Below are positions 14,701 to 25,530 of a stretch of 64,000 bases of DNA, piece after piece (the first letter of the stretch is position 1; every line of letters begins with the position of its first letter). Both the position numbers and the translations under genes were made by a program. The notes beneath the pieces were generated by a model. The model saw only the letters and a list, made by a program, of their open reading frames with translations. It did not search any database and was not told the origin of the DNA. This DNA comes from Lophius americanus (taxonomy: Eukaryota > Chordata > Actinopteri > Lophiiformes > Lophiidae), in the NCBI GenBank assembly GCA_037951165.1, contig JBBDHG010000116.1, positions 124,001 through 188,000 on the forward strand. The letters are read 5' to 3'.

Positions 14701-16160
14701 TATGATTTCACAAGACGAGATATTAGCTATCAAATCAATCTTTTACCTCCACCCAGTTCATAACATATGTCAGTACCCAATCTCCACTGGCTACTCAATC
14801 AAATATGCTGTTGCATAAATGTTGTCCTCTTGGGGAAAGAAGTCAACAGTTACCAATGTGCCTGTTCAAAATGATTGTACAGTTATTAGACAGAAAAAGC
14901 CAAACATATTATAAGATCATACCAATCAGTTGCCTATCTCTCCCAACATGGGAACTTGTCCACCTCTGAAGCACATCAGTAAAGTCATTATCCTTACATT
15001 TTTTAAATTATCCGTAAGAAAAAATAACACATGAAGAAAAGTTTGAAAAAGTCCTATAAAATAGCTAAAATAATTCAGTTGTCAAGTAAAGGAGAATCAG
15101 TGGGTCCGAGATTTGTTAGCGCCAGCATTAAGATTGAAGCATTATCTTGTATGACACGATTATAATAATAATTATTAATTGGACTCATATAGCGCCCTTC
15201 TATGAACCCAAGGACTTTTAACAAAGAGGTTAGTCAAAACATACTAGTAAATAAACATTAAAACAAGGGATATGAAGGGGGGATATTGAGATCGTACGCC
15301 TTTGAGCCTTACGATCTCTTTACATTAAAGGTGTAGTGAGTAAAATTTTGTGGCAGTTCAAGATTACAAACTATAATATTACAAACTAACTCAGTTCACA
15401 CATTTCTTTCCATTAGTGTTTAGAGAATAATTATGTCATCATAACCTGTAAAAATAGGTAGCAATAATTGGATATTTATTCTGAAGAACTACCTCACCGC
15501 TCACACCCAAAATAAAAAAATAAAATAGAATTCTGCATTATGGTAGCTAGCTGCTTAGCATGCTAATACCTGTTCAGCACCTTTTTCTGTTGGGCAAAAG
15601 CAACACCAATGTTTATAGTTGTTGTCACTGTCAGTCTCCATAGGAATATGTTATAAGATAAGGTACAAAATCTTAGGCACACAAGAAAATCTGTTTAAAA
15701 TCCTAATTTGAAAGGTTATGTCGGATTTATTGTGATTAGTCATTTATAATAGTTACAGTCATTTGGAACGAAGGGTAATCTTCATTCACCGACGGTTTTT
15801 GGCCGCTGTTACTGATTGGGATCTGACCAAAGCCTGCTCATCATAAAATAAAATAAATGTTCTCAAACACTTACAGAGTTTATTTTAATCCCTCTGCAGC
15901 ACACAGCAGCCGGTGCTGAGGGCGGCGGTCAGTCCTTGGTGTCTCCCGGCTCCTGCTTGGAGGATTTCCGTGCCACACCGTTCATCGAGTGCAACGGGGC
16001 CAAGGGCACCTGCCACTACTTTGCCAATAAGTACAGCTTCTGGCTCACCACTGTGAATCCCTCCCAGGAGTTTGTCTACTCGCCAACGTCGGAGACCCTA
16101 AAGGGAGGCCAGGAGCGCACCAAAGTCAGCCGCTGCCAAGTCTGCAGCAAAATCTTGTAG
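1840..16160 (+). CDS. col4a6: collagen type IV alpha-6-like chain, 3' part (partial gene)
   Basis: Network-forming basement-membrane collagen, secreted and assembled as a trimer; the C-terminal 60 percent or so of the chain is visible. Exons by frame and GT-AG sites: 1840-1911, 2098-2205, 2567-2785, 3260-3418, 7008-7178, 7258-7401, 7487-7609, 8819-9000, 9087-9150, 9234-9308, 9793-9900, 10027-10134, 10218-10289, 10460-10579, 10662-10778, 12042-12203, 12287-12385, 12503-12655, 13043-13159, 13855-14046, 14167-14338, 14418-14532, 15900-16160. Joined, they stay open for about 1,036 residues to TAG at 16158-16160. Most exons split a Gly codon after its first G, as is usual in type IV genes. The helix is interrupted often, for example LPSLPVRSELVEKG and VTLSLPPREIQRFFG. 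Four RGD triplets occur. The chain belongs to the alpha-2/4/6 group. NC1 wording (HTAAGAEGGGQ, CSVCEAPSQA, HYFANKYSFWLTTV) fits alpha-6 better than alpha-2 or alpha-4, but the paralogue is inferred from memory. The 7S domain and promoter are outside the window. Confidence 0.9.
3848..3856 (+). CDS. col4a6: candidate 9-nt col4a6 microexon
   Basis: GCTGCCAAG is flanked by an upstream TAG and a strong GTGAGA donor. It has the same phase as its neighbours and would add exactly one triplet, Gly-Cys-Gln, between the exons ending at 3418 and starting at 7008. A pyrimidine-rich tract lies upstream, though its best part is 20 or more nt away. Skipping it also keeps the frame, so sequence alone cannot settle it. 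Confidence 0.35.
4600..4650. repeat. short dispersed repeat tail
   Basis: An ATA run followed by ACATTTAATTTATAATGCA. It resembles the start of the repeats at 20632-20705 and 63806-63930, so it is probably a fragment of the same interspersed family. Confidence 0.4.
5295..5380 (+). repeat. LINE-type 3' tail with (TTATC)n
   Basis: The stretch from TGCTGCTGTAACCCTGCAA through CCCCGTTGTGG and AATAAAGG ends in TTATC repeats. This is a very common teleost retroposon 3' end, known from memory. An opposite-strand copy of the same tail lies at 19893-19990. No reverse-transcriptase frame adjoins this copy. Confidence 0.65.
5880..6080 (-). mobile_element. Tc1/mariner-like remnant
   Basis: Read on the minus strand, this resembles the middle of a Tc1-like transposase gene. 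Wording such as TGATGGAATCCATCCTACC and AGCAAAGCAGTGCCAGAGCAT is typical of dead fish Tc1 copies. No open frame remains and no terminal repeats were found. Confidence 0.4.
8624..8756. repeat. fold-back (inverted repeat) element
   Basis: The arm at 8624-8653 (TCATTCATCCAGGTCATGG...) is repeated in inverse at 8728-8756 with a few mismatches. A second short inverted pair (CAACTGGA at 8668-8675, TCCAGTTG at 8705-8712) is nested inside. It lies in the intron before the exon at 8819. The structure suits a fold-back or MITE-type element; the family is not recognised. Confidence 0.55.
11481..11611. repeat. AT-rich palindromic tandem repeat
   Basis: Two near-exact copies of a 40-bp unit (11521-11560 and 11561-11600) centred on ACACATGTGT and ATATACATATAT; each unit is largely self-complementary. 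The block is flanked by the inverse pair AATGCAGGGATGT (11481-11493) and ACATCCCTGCATT (11599-11611), so the whole region could fold as one hairpin or cruciform. Confidence 0.8.
11657..11974. repeat. compound tetranucleotide microsatellite
   Basis: Seven ATCG units (11657-11684), then 24 ATCT units (11685-11780), then about 39 ATCC units to about 11938 with one CTTCC interruption near 11891, then a degenerate tail with CACCTATC and CTACCTAC. It lies in a col4a6 intron. Confidence 0.95.
15160..15250. repeat. dispersed retroposon-tail fragment
   Basis: ATAATAATTATTAATTGG followed by CATATAGCGCCCTTCTATG and ACCCAAGGAC resembles the common teleost tail motif around 'TATAGCGCCTTTC'. It sits in the last col4a6 intron. 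Confidence 0.4.
15340..15645. repeat. interspersed repeat, copy A
   Basis: About 300 bp that recurs near 29925-30222. Shared landmarks in order: ATTTTGTGGCAGTTCAAGAT, CAGTTCACACATTTCTTTCC, ATTATGTCATCATA, TTTATTCTGAA, GCATGCTAATACCTGTTCAG and GGGCAAAAGCAACACCAATG. No coding frame and no obvious terminal repeats. I do not recognise the family. Confidence 0.8.
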
Positions 16161-18790
16161 TCGCAGGATGGGAGAAAGGAAGATCATGTGATTTATATAG
16201 AATAAATCAAGAACATGTGACTGACTGAAAATGAGCTTCACTTGTGGTTTCAGAATCAAGTCAAACAACTTTTTGAGTTTTTGATCCGCTTTATGAATGA
16301 ATGGTTTGTTTAAAAAAAAAAAAGAGTTGGAGGTAGGAAATGGAAAGAGAAGTGTGATTGCTCTTCTCTAGATAATCACTGACAATGGTGCTATTGTTTA
16401 TGGTCTTTGTGTCTACTTTGTGTCTGACTTCTGTTTTAATGAGAGTCATTCTCGGCTACCTCGGAGAGTGCCGCCTCTTTTTCGGTAACACTGCAGTGCT
16501 CAAAATTCAGGGCTGGAATGTCGGCTTCTCAAGAGTCCATTCAGACTGAAAAATCAAACACTATTACATTTAAATTCAAAGTTTTAAACCTTCTTTGACA
16601 AAGTGATCCAATATCTCTCCACGATTCTGATGGTTAAAAGCTCCTTCTTTTTTTTAAATCTCACCTGGTTACTACCACTTTAACTGATGATATGTTAAAA
16701 AACTATGTTAAATTTGTCCGACTTTGAACACATGCTAGTCTTGTATGTTTGCAGGAATGAGACTTCATACAGTATTGCTGATAATTTAGAAGCAATGCAT
16801 CAGAACTAACAAATAGTGCGCTTTGTTCTTTTTGAAGTTGCATTACTGGCGCTATTAATGTCTATTTTTGGGAATGCTTCCAAAACATCCTGAGATTATA
16901 GAAAACACCTGCCAAAATTCTAATGCTAATTTAGTACATTTTGGTTTGCAGAGTGAGACAATTAATATACATTTTAAATAAAAATAGTTTTGGTAAAGAA
17001 AAGCTGCAAATAATGTGAACATCAAGGGGTAAAGATAATCATACTCAGGCTCAAAATATTTTTTCAATATTCTGCTTTGACATAAGAATTTTATGGTCGA
17101 ACATAGAAAATTATATTTATAGGTCTACCTATACAAAGCCAATGTGCTGTATCTGCAAAAGCTTTGGACTCAACCAGTTTGATATAGATAAGGCATTTTC
17201 GTCTCGCTTATAAGTCTAGAGCAAAGAAAAGAAATAGCAGAAACTGCACTCAATCAAGAATCAAATCTCAGATATTGTATCTTCAAAGTTTTCAGAGCAA
17301 AGACTGGTTCGAGCAATGACATGCCCGCAAAAAAGCAATTAAAAGATTTTTATGGTTCTTGTCTGTGACTTGACAAAATAACAGCTTTTATGAGAATCTG
17401 TCCGTCTGCCCATGACAATCCAATATAATCTGATATAATACAAATCTGAATTCTTAGTGTCAGTGTGAAAGCTTTAATATTTATCTGCACAGTCCAGTCA
17501 AATTTACCAGCAGGTCTCAAATATTGCAGCTCTAGGTCTAAGATCAAACCAGAGCAACATACCTGACTTAAAAAAAATAAAGCAACTAAATGTTCATTTA
17601 AATTTTAAATAATTCAACTAAATTGGAAATCTCTGCAAGATAATTTTCATGTTTTTTTCACAGACAAGTTATTGTGCAAAAGCATGCAAATCTACTCAAG
17701 CTGTCCCTATCGGTTACAATGCATTTCTTTAATCTGTCATATATCTCTATGGTGCTAGAATACCCTGACACAAACGACTTCAAAGATTTAAAATTCTATT
17801 AAATGTGCATGCAATGAAAGGCTCATCTGAAAAGATAAAACCTTGCCACAGCTAAGCGTACTATTTCATACATACACTGTATATTGCACTGATGTGGGCT
17901 CTAATGAGACAGAAAAAGCAAGTCACAGGGCACATCTCCTCTACATCTCCTCCTTCACATGCCTTCATTTTTACATTCTGATCAAAATAGTGTTTTCTAA
18001 ACATCATATTCAACCCCAGCAAGAAACCAAACGGACTTATACTCTCTGATACATTGTGAATTATTGCTGTACATAGTGCTTACTGTTTTTCCCAGCAAAT
18101 TATGTGAGAGCAGAAGTCACGCTTCTATTTTCTCTTTTTTTTCGGTCTGTCTTCTTCTCTCTCCTTGGATGAGAAAGAGGAGATCACTCGTCTTGCCTGT
18201 AAATTAAAAGGCTGGGTTACGTGAACCTGGCTAAAATCAGGCTCTTTTCCTCTTAAAGTGGGTCAGTTAAAGCTATCGGGTGAACTGGTTTAACCACTAT
18301 GACCACTGTGTTGAGCATGTCGCTGTGTCTCTCTGCTGGTAGCCCTGATTTTATTCCACTTATAGCATTTTATTTTTCTCTTTATTGCCGGTCTTTTGTT
18401 GTTTTGTAATCTGGATTGTAATTATTTTACTTAAGTCATGTTACTTTCTCCTGGTTTTATTTACTGAGATGGGACGGGATGGGAAGATTGCGATATGTAC
18501 ATTAAATATTATGGAAAATAAAAAATGCCTTTAGGATTATGTTTTTATATGAAAGATATATTCACTGCTGACGATTTAACAGTTTGTTTTATCTGTTTGG
18601 TCTTTACCCCATGTTCCAAACCTATCATGTTTCATGGAGCAACATATTGTAAGTGCCTGGAGTGACAGAATAGTAAAGCAATTTTCCTCAAAGAGGATTC
18701 ATGACAAGAAAAGCTAATAACAAGTATGTGCCTGTAATGTTTATTTCTGTGCTCACACACTTTGAAATAAAGTCTCTGAACTAAATTACA
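16161..18790 (+). other. col4a6 3' UTR and downstream sequence
   Basis: AT-rich sequence without coding features after the TAG stop. An AATAAA lies 41 nt after the stop (16201-16206). A stronger-looking candidate is 18766-18771, in a context like a genuine 3' end. The true cleavage site is not determined, so the UTR may be short or about 2.6 kb. Confidence 0.45.
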
Positions 18791-18829
18791 TCACATTTTT
18801 TGATTTAGACGATGTTAGGATTAGATTAA

Positions 18830-19545
18830 GACATACTTTTTGGATCCCAAAAAGGGAATTCAATTGTTGCAGCATTTTGAAATATACATATAAACATACA
18901 CAACACAAAGATAAAAATATAAAAACAAGAATATAAATATCACTATAGAGTACATATGTGCTAGTGCCGAAATTAATAAATTAAAAACATGTGCAAAAAA
19001 ATACTGTGGTGGATTTAAGGTCAATCTAGGCGGGTCATCTGTTGGAGAGGAGGGAGTTTTTGTGGATCTGGGCAGGAAGGATTTCCTGAAACGGTCCTTG
19101 TGACAGCAGAGCTGGATGAGTCTGTTGGAGAAGGAGCTCTGGTGACAGTCCAGAAGTTGAAGAGAGGATTCTCCATGATGGATGACATCTTATCCAGTCT
19201 CTTCCTCTCTACCAGCTCCTCAAAGGTGTCCGGTTTGTTGCCAATGACAGAGCCGGCCTTCCTACTCAGTTCTGCTGAGTCTGTAGAAGATATCCAGCAT
19301 CTTGCTGCACACGCTGAATGATCTGAGCTCCCTCAGGAAGTAAGAATCTGCTCATCCTCTTCTTATACACAGCCTCAGTGTTGATCTTCCAGTCAAGGCT
19401 GTTGTCGATGTGAACCCCAAGGTATTTGTAATTATCAACCACTGTGACGTTCTCCCCCAGGATACACAGCGGTTGTGTGGTTGTCCTGTTCCTCCTGGAG
19501 TAAATCACCGTCTCTCTGGTCGAATTGATTAGCTTGATTGTAGAA
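18830..19545 (-). mobile_element. degenerate non-LTR retrotransposon (LINE) fragment
   Basis: On the minus strand, 19266-19508 encodes a piece of LINE reverse-transcriptase C-terminal region: DNYKYLGVHIDNSLDWK, an intervening stretch, then YKKRMSRF. Downstream on the same strand the sequence continues to about 18830 with the 3' part. Frameshifts and stops show it is dead and 5'-truncated. The YKYLGVHID wording is typical of fish Rex1/L2-type elements, from memory. Confidence 0.75.
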
Positions 19546-19892
19546 TTAATTCAATCTAACATCAGACTGTTTAACTTTTTGTTTTACAGACTGTAAAACC
19601 AAAGTTGACATGCTTTTCTTTCAATTCGGTTTTGTGAAGTGTTGGAAGGGATGTTAAAATTGGTTACACAAACTTTACATGTACATTAATGTTCATAAAC
19701 CCACGGTGACCATCAAGGGGAAGTGCCCTGCAACAATTAATTTAATCAAAAAAACGCACTACAACCATCAATATGACAACATGCGACTGAGACAAGACAA
19801 GGCTGACACAGGACATGTGGAAAGAAATTGTGATGAGGTAGCCTTTGGATTTATTTGAACCAAAAACACTGCTAAGGTCTAGTAGGTAGGAC

Positions 19893-20030
19893 TGATAAGA
19901 TAAGATAAGATAAGATAAGATAAGATAAGGTAAACTTTTGTTAGTCCCACAACGGGGAAATTGCAGTGTTACAGCAGCAAAGAGCGGACAGATCAATATA
20001 ACAGAATAAAAATGCAAATATAAATATGAA
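19893..20030 (-). repeat. LINE-type 3' tail with (GATAA)n, inverse of the 5.3-kb copy
   Basis: GATAAGATAA repeats are followed by the reverse complement of the same tail seen at 5295-5380 (CCCACAACGGGGAAATTGCAG, then TTACAGCAGCAAAGAG). The orientation is minus, so the element's unique part lies at higher coordinates. Confidence 0.7.
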
Positions 20031-20039
20031 TATTAATCT

Positions 20040-20345
20040 ATACTAGGGTATTACACCATGACATAAATATTACACTATACAGGAAATATTAAACCATAAT
20101 ATAAATATTACACTATACAGGAAATACTACACTATAGTATAATATAACACTATACAGGAAATAAAATATTATAATTATTATTATAATTATATTATAATAA
20201 ATATTATACTATACTAAAGGAATATATTATAGTACAGTATACACTATACTGGACATATTGCACTATAATAGAAATATAATAGAAATATAATAGAAATATT
20301 ACATTATACAATAATACAATAAACAATATAAAATAAGAATATATA
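20040..20345. repeat. AT-rich imperfect tandem repeat
   Basis: Repeats of a unit near ATAAATATTACACTATACAG followed by GAAAT, decaying into AT-rich runs. It adjoins the preceding LINE tail and may be part of that element. Confidence 0.6.
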
Positions 20346-20464
20346 CACTCTAAGAAATAAACAAGTAACAATATTCATTGAAATATATTAAATTAAATTA
20401 AATGTGCAGTTTGATATGTTGACATGTTGAATATTATACTGTCCCATAGTGCAAAGTGCAAATG

Positions 20465-20600
<136 letters not shown>

Positions 20601-20631
20601 CAGTGCTGGCTGTAGAGTGTGACTGCTGCAG

Positions 20632-20710
20632 GGAAATAATACATTTAATTTATAACGCAATTTACATTTGGATCAAATCTCAAAATGTGCTACAAGGTAA
20701 AAGCAGATAA
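20632..20710. repeat. dispersed retroposon-like repeat, copy 1
   Basis: The stretch from ACATTTAATTTATAACGCA through TTTACATTTGGATCAAATCTC to GTGCTACAAGGTAAAAGCAG matches 63806-63900 nearly base for base. It lies directly after the GT array. Confidence 0.75.
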
Positions 20711-21189
20711 CAGATTTTTTCTTAATTATATAATATAAAAATATTTATTCTTATACTTGTATAATATATATATATTATATATACTTATATACCATTATAT
20801 ACTGAATCTGCTCCACTTACCTCACACTACGAGAGAGTACCTGTTCATGTGAGAGGTCACTCTCTGCACTAAAGACCTGGCCACCATTATGAGTGCTTAT
20901 TGTTCTCTGGAGTTTCATCACTTATATATAATGGATGGGTGGCTGGATGGATGGAAGGGTGAATAGATGGACGGGATCTGGTATGTTTTTTTCTTCCATT
21001 AGTGACGGATAAAAAGGGTTAGTCCTGAAGCAATTGCTTTCTGCCCTGGGGGAAATAAACGAAAAGCCCCTGATCCCCGACACCGCTATGAACCCAGATC
21101 ATGCTATTGCTGAAACATTGGATATATTATTAATAATCCATCCACTAATTTATGAGTTTTTAAGAGGGGAAAGGCAACAACGTGTTCGG

Positions 21190-21512
21190 TCTCGACGTGA
21201 CGTTATTATGACGTAACGTCATGAGGTCGTGACGTAGCGCCACCAATAATAATAATCTTATGATCTCTAACCAAAACCTATCTCAGGGCAAAACGTCATG
21301 CAGATCCGACCATTAGTTTTTCTTTCTAAGAAGAGTTCTTAAAGGCACTAGATGGCGACGAATGAACATTTGTCCATCTTACAGAAGGAAACAGGAAATA
21401 AACCGGAAGTGTACCGTCCCAATAACAACATCAACACAACATTGTTAGCAACGTTAGGCCGCAGAAAAAGAACGTTTATTTTGTTTTCTTCTGATTTGGG
21501 ACACATTAACAG
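21190..21512 (+). promoter_or_regulatory. ankrd46: ankrd46 promoter and non-coding first exon
   Basis: Four TGACGT or ACGTCA half-sites (CREB/ATF type) lie at 21198-21203, 21209-21214, 21216-21221 and 21230-21235; the middle two form TGACGTAACGTCA. A YY1-like AGATGGCGAC is at 21350-21359 and an ETS/GABP-like ACCGGAAGTG starts at 21402. A splice donor, AACAG/GTGAGA, follows at 21512/21513. Together this looks like a TATA-less CRE/YY1/ETS promoter with a first exon spliced to 25499. The start site is inferred. Confidence 0.6.
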
Positions 21513-22209
21513 GTGAGATATGCCACACACATATCCGTAGTATTATCATATGTCATCTCTGCCAACCTAAATGAACCAACTTGCAAGGGAATCGGTTTGT
21601 GTTTAACGTTAGTTTGCTAGCTAGTATTAGCTCCGCTAGCGTCATTCTTGCTACATTAAAATCTACAAACGTTTTATTCTAGTACTATATGGTAAGGCGT
21701 AGTATGTACGTATACTGAATGTATCATATTATGAAGATTAATATAAATATGTGATTTGATATTGCAATCGTATTACCACTGCAACCTATTTCATTTTAAG
21801 ACTAATTGCTTCGGCTGTAGTAAGCTAAGTTGCTTAAGCTATAGCTACACTGTGTATAGGTGACTTGTATAAATATCTATCTCAGATTTATTTTATTGGG
21901 TTTATTGCATTGATTCATCATTAACATCTTTGTAAATCTGGTGCATTTCATAAGTTAGTAATCATTAATATCATTTGTAATATGAGATATATGTAAATTT
22001 AATTAATTTAAAAAAGAAATATCTATAGAGTATTTAATTTAAACACGAGCTATTGATTGAAGATGTTCCTGCTGATTATGAAGTTCTACATTTTCATTAG
22101 GGAGGGTGATATCATGCACAGTTTTGACCCTAACATTTACTTTCCATGCACCATATACACCAATCAGCCATAACATTATTTATTGGTAGAGCTTCTAAGG
22201 AGTATCTAT

Positions 22210-23686
22210 GGAGTTAAATGCCTGCCAACAAACGAAATACCTTTTAAATATGAAATACGTTTTATAAACGTCCATGATTAGAAGAAGAAGAAATCCTTTA
22301 TTGATCACATACAGCCACAACAGTGCAACATAGTGTCGTTATTCTCTGCCTTTCACCCATCCCTGAGGGAGCAGTGGGAAGCCCATTTGAAGCTCATGGG
22401 GAGCTAGGGTTTCAGGGTCTTGCTTGAGGACGGTGGGTACATTAATTTCAACAGGTCAGAATACATACACATAACACAATGCCGACCAACATTATTTTTT
22501 CCAATGCGATCCGTCAAAATAAGAGAACTTAAAATACAATGCTCATTATGATTTCTATAAATTAAATGTATTATTATTATTATTATACTTTAAAGAAAAA
22601 AAAATCTGAATCGGCCAAAATTGGTATGGCATAGCCTTTTCCAAGTGAGTCATGCTTCTACTTGCACACGTCCTCTGGACTTAACCCTGTTAGAACACTA
22701 GGTGTCGCTAGTATTGTGTATTGCTTCATTTAAATTAATTAAATGGAAAAAAAACATTAGGTGTAGTGATGTCACAATTTGGTTATAGCTGCATTCTATC
22801 CTTTGATTCTTTTGATGTTTTTTGGTGGTTGAGCTTGGGGCTCAGCTTCAAGAGATCCTTTAATCCGTTTGAAGTTTCTTTGGGCAGGGAGTAGGGGGTG
22901 CAGTGTGCTAAAAAAAAGATGCTGAAGTGTACGGCGCATGAAACGACCAGCTACAGAGTATTTGAGAGATGCTGATACCCCTTTTCCACAGAACTTGCAT
23001 GGAGACGATGAGCTCCTCCATCTTCGTTGTTGTGCTTGAGTATAAGTGCAAGCGTTGCTGGGTAAACAGACGATGACTTACTGACGTTATACAGTGACGT
23101 TAAGGCTTGCTTATGGCTTGCCTCTGACTTGGCTACCTGCCAATGGAAAAGCGAAGAGGTTATTAAGACTTAATAACTATTAGTACCAGCACCGAACTAG
23201 CACCAGGTTCTTTTTGGTGGAAAAGGGGGTAAGAGAGAGTTTGTTGGAATTTTCCGTAGTTTTAGAGGCTGGCAAAATGCTGACATTTTGAGAACTCTGC
23301 AGGAATTTTTCCTCAACCTAGGGTACTGTTGTGCCTTGCTGGAGGTTTACTCCCTCTGATTGATTTTTCTAGTTCTGTAATTGTAAGACATGCTGTAGTT
23401 GTTTTTGAATCATAATGGGTTATAAATATGTTGGTATTTGTTTGATAAGCACATTTTGTGTTTGCAAAACTGAAAGTATTAGTTTAATTATGTTTTTCAT
23501 ATGCAAATCACATTGTGTTGGTTAGTGAATCATAGCACATATGTAAAATTTGTTGTTTGTTTAAGGCATAAGGTTTTTGTTCTTGAATCATGGTATGCAT
23601 TTGCAAATCATATAGTTTGTTTGTGAATCGTGTTTTATAAAAGAAATTTGTAAAAAGTGTTTTGTTTGTTTGCCCGGGATTATGTC
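22210..23686. mobile_element. TIR element nested in the Tc1 copy
   Basis: Tc1 sequence breaks at AGTATCTAT (22201-22209) and resumes with ATTACCATGTCACCTGTCAA at 23687. The insert starts GGAGTTAAATGCCTGCCAA, like both ends of the element at 28097-29447, and ends with a degenerate inverse. It contains several ATGCAAATCA/TTTGCAAATCA motifs, as that element does. It also carries the retroposon-like piece at 22285-22445. No transposase frame is seen, so it is probably non-autonomous. Confidence 0.5.
22285..22445. repeat. dispersed repeat fragment
   Basis: TCCTTTATTGATCAC, then TTTCACCCATCCCTGAGGGA, GGAGCTAGGG and GTCTTGCTTGAGGAC. This is a common teleost retroposon 3' region, from memory; a related piece lies at 34010-34185. 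Confidence 0.5.
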
Positions 23687-24267
23687 ATTACCATGTCACC
23701 TGTCAATGAGTGGGAGTGTGTTAAGTAGCAAATTAACTTTATGTCCTGATGTTTGTGTGTTGGAAGCATAAGAAATGGCTAAGCTTATAGATCTGAGAAA
23801 ATTTGACAAGTGCCAAATTTTGGTGATGAGAAGACTGGGTCAGAGCATCTCCAGGATTGCAGTTTTTCCTGCTTTGTAGTGATATGTATCTTAAAAAGTG
23901 GTCTGAGAAAGGACAACATGTGAGCCAGAGTAATTGGCACCCAAAACCTTCAAAATTGATGTATGTGGGGAGCAAAAGTAAGCCTGTGTTGTCCAATTCT
24001 ACAGAATAGCTACTGTAGCACAACTTGTTGGAAAGGCTAATGTTGGTTCTGACAGAAAGGTGTCAGAACACATCGTGACATCGTGGCTTGCTGCGTATGG
24101 CTCTATGTAACTGCATAATGTAATCAAGAGCAGCATCAGAACTAGACCACAGTGAAATAAAAAAAGATAGTCTTGTCTGATGAATCCTTGTTTTCTTTTA
24201 CGTGACGTGGATGGCTAGGGCCTTGGGAGTCATTTACGTATGAAAAGATGGTTCCAGAATGCACAAT

Positions 24268-24372
24268 GACTATAGGATTAAGTCAAGCCTGGGGGCCACG
24301 CTTGACTTAATCTTATGGTCCTATTGCACAAAGCATCACACTGTCTCCCCCAGATAGTGTGATGCTTTGTGC
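24268..24372. repeat. two adjacent perfect or near-perfect hairpins inside Tc1
   Basis: Hairpin 1 has 21-nt arms with two mismatches (24268-24288 and 24300-24320, core GATTAAGTCAAGC). Hairpin 2 has perfect 17-nt arms (24326-24342 and 24356-24372, GCACAAAGCATCACACT). Sequence that should occur once in a Tc1 element appears here both forward and inverted. Confidence 0.85.
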
Positions 24373-25530
24373 GAGGTTCTACAAGGAAACTTACTTCCTT
24401 CCTTTCATGATTGACAAGTACCACCTACTTTTAAACATTGTTACAGACAAAATACACTCATGGAAATTGGATAGTGCTCCCTGCCATACTGCAGAAGTCG
24501 TTCAGGAACGGTTTGAAGAAAACCGCAAGTAGATCAAGATATTGACTTGTTACACAAATTTCCCATATTTCTGTTCAATCCAGCATCAGTGGTAGGAGGT
24601 GCACAAAGGAATCTGATCAATGGAGGCCCCATCTCATAACTTCCACAAATTAAAGGAGCTGCCACTAACGTTTTGCTGCTAGACACGACGGACCACCTTC
24701 AGAGTCCATGTCTTGACGGGGACGAATATTAGCCAGATATTTATATAATATGGCTGATTGGTACAATATTAGACAGATGTTTATATGATGTGGCTGATAG
24801 GTTTATAATTTTGAAACTATTTTTGGCAATCAATTTTTTCCATAATTTAGGAATACTTTTAATTGTCTTCACTTCCTATTGTATCTCACCATTACAGTAT
24901 GTGTCTAATTACAGTGTTATAATACAAGTATACCTTATGAAGCTGAATTTTTATAGTTTATAGTTATACTCTGGTCTCAAAACGTTATCCAATCACCTAA
25001 TGGACCAACAGCTGCAGTCTGTTGAAGTTCAGCATATTTTGATAGGGAGTGGGTATAAAGAGAGTTGGTCCTACTTTTTGTATTTGCATATTTTTCTGTA
25101 AGTTAAACATTTGCAGTTTAAATTGTCTGTGTAAACGAGATTGTTCCTCATTGCATCTTACAGGGAATAATAATTGACGTATTTTATGATCTGTTGAAAT
25201 GACAAAATTCCTCCAAAAATACAAAACCTTTCCCAGATTGACAGACAGAACTATAAAGAAAATCAAAAGTTGAAAGACAAAAATAGCATTAGTGAGGCAC
25301 TAGGTTTAATCTCAAATATTATAATTTAGATAAACCCCAAGATGTTGACTCATCTTCTGGTGATCTGTCATTTTTAGATGAACGTAATAGACCTTCTACT
25401 TGTGTCTGTCCGCTTCTCCGTGTCTGTAATCAGCTAATAAAATATATCAAGCTTATAAGTGACTCGCATCTCCCATTTTCCTCTCATTGTGTATGCAGGT
25501 ACGCTGGAATTTTCTGATACCCACTCAGAC

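Larger units (their letters stand above)
13855..16160 (+). other. NC1 domain-encoding exons of the collagen IV chain
   Basis: Four exons (13855-14046, 14167-14338, 14418-14532, 15900-16160) encode the full C-terminal NC1 domain, which directs chain selection and joins trimers head to head. I count twelve cysteines in two tandem C4-type repeats, the usual number. The sulfilimine cross-link partners appear present: methionines in SIPMMPVSEG and the lysine in SETLKGGQ. The domain starts at SIGYTLVKHSQ just after the last Gly-X-Y triplets in the same exon. The final intron is long (1,367 bp) compared with its neighbours. Confidence 0.9.
22165..24800 (+). mobile_element. dead Tc1/mariner-type transposon, interrupted
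   Basis: The sequence reads as a decayed copy of a Tc1-like element common in fish genomes. The 5' terminal region (CACCAATCAGCCATAACATT near 22169) is followed, after an insert, by the rest from about 23687. It includes the start-codon region near 23773, GGGTCAGAGCATCTCCAGGA, CTACTGTAGCACAACTTGTT, GTGTGATGCTTTGTGC and a 3' end with ATGGCTGATTGG and ATGTGGCTGATAGG (about 24750-24800). The transposase frame is destroyed by stops and indels. It lies in ankrd46 intron 1 in sense orientation. Identification is from memory of the family consensus. Confidence 0.75.
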
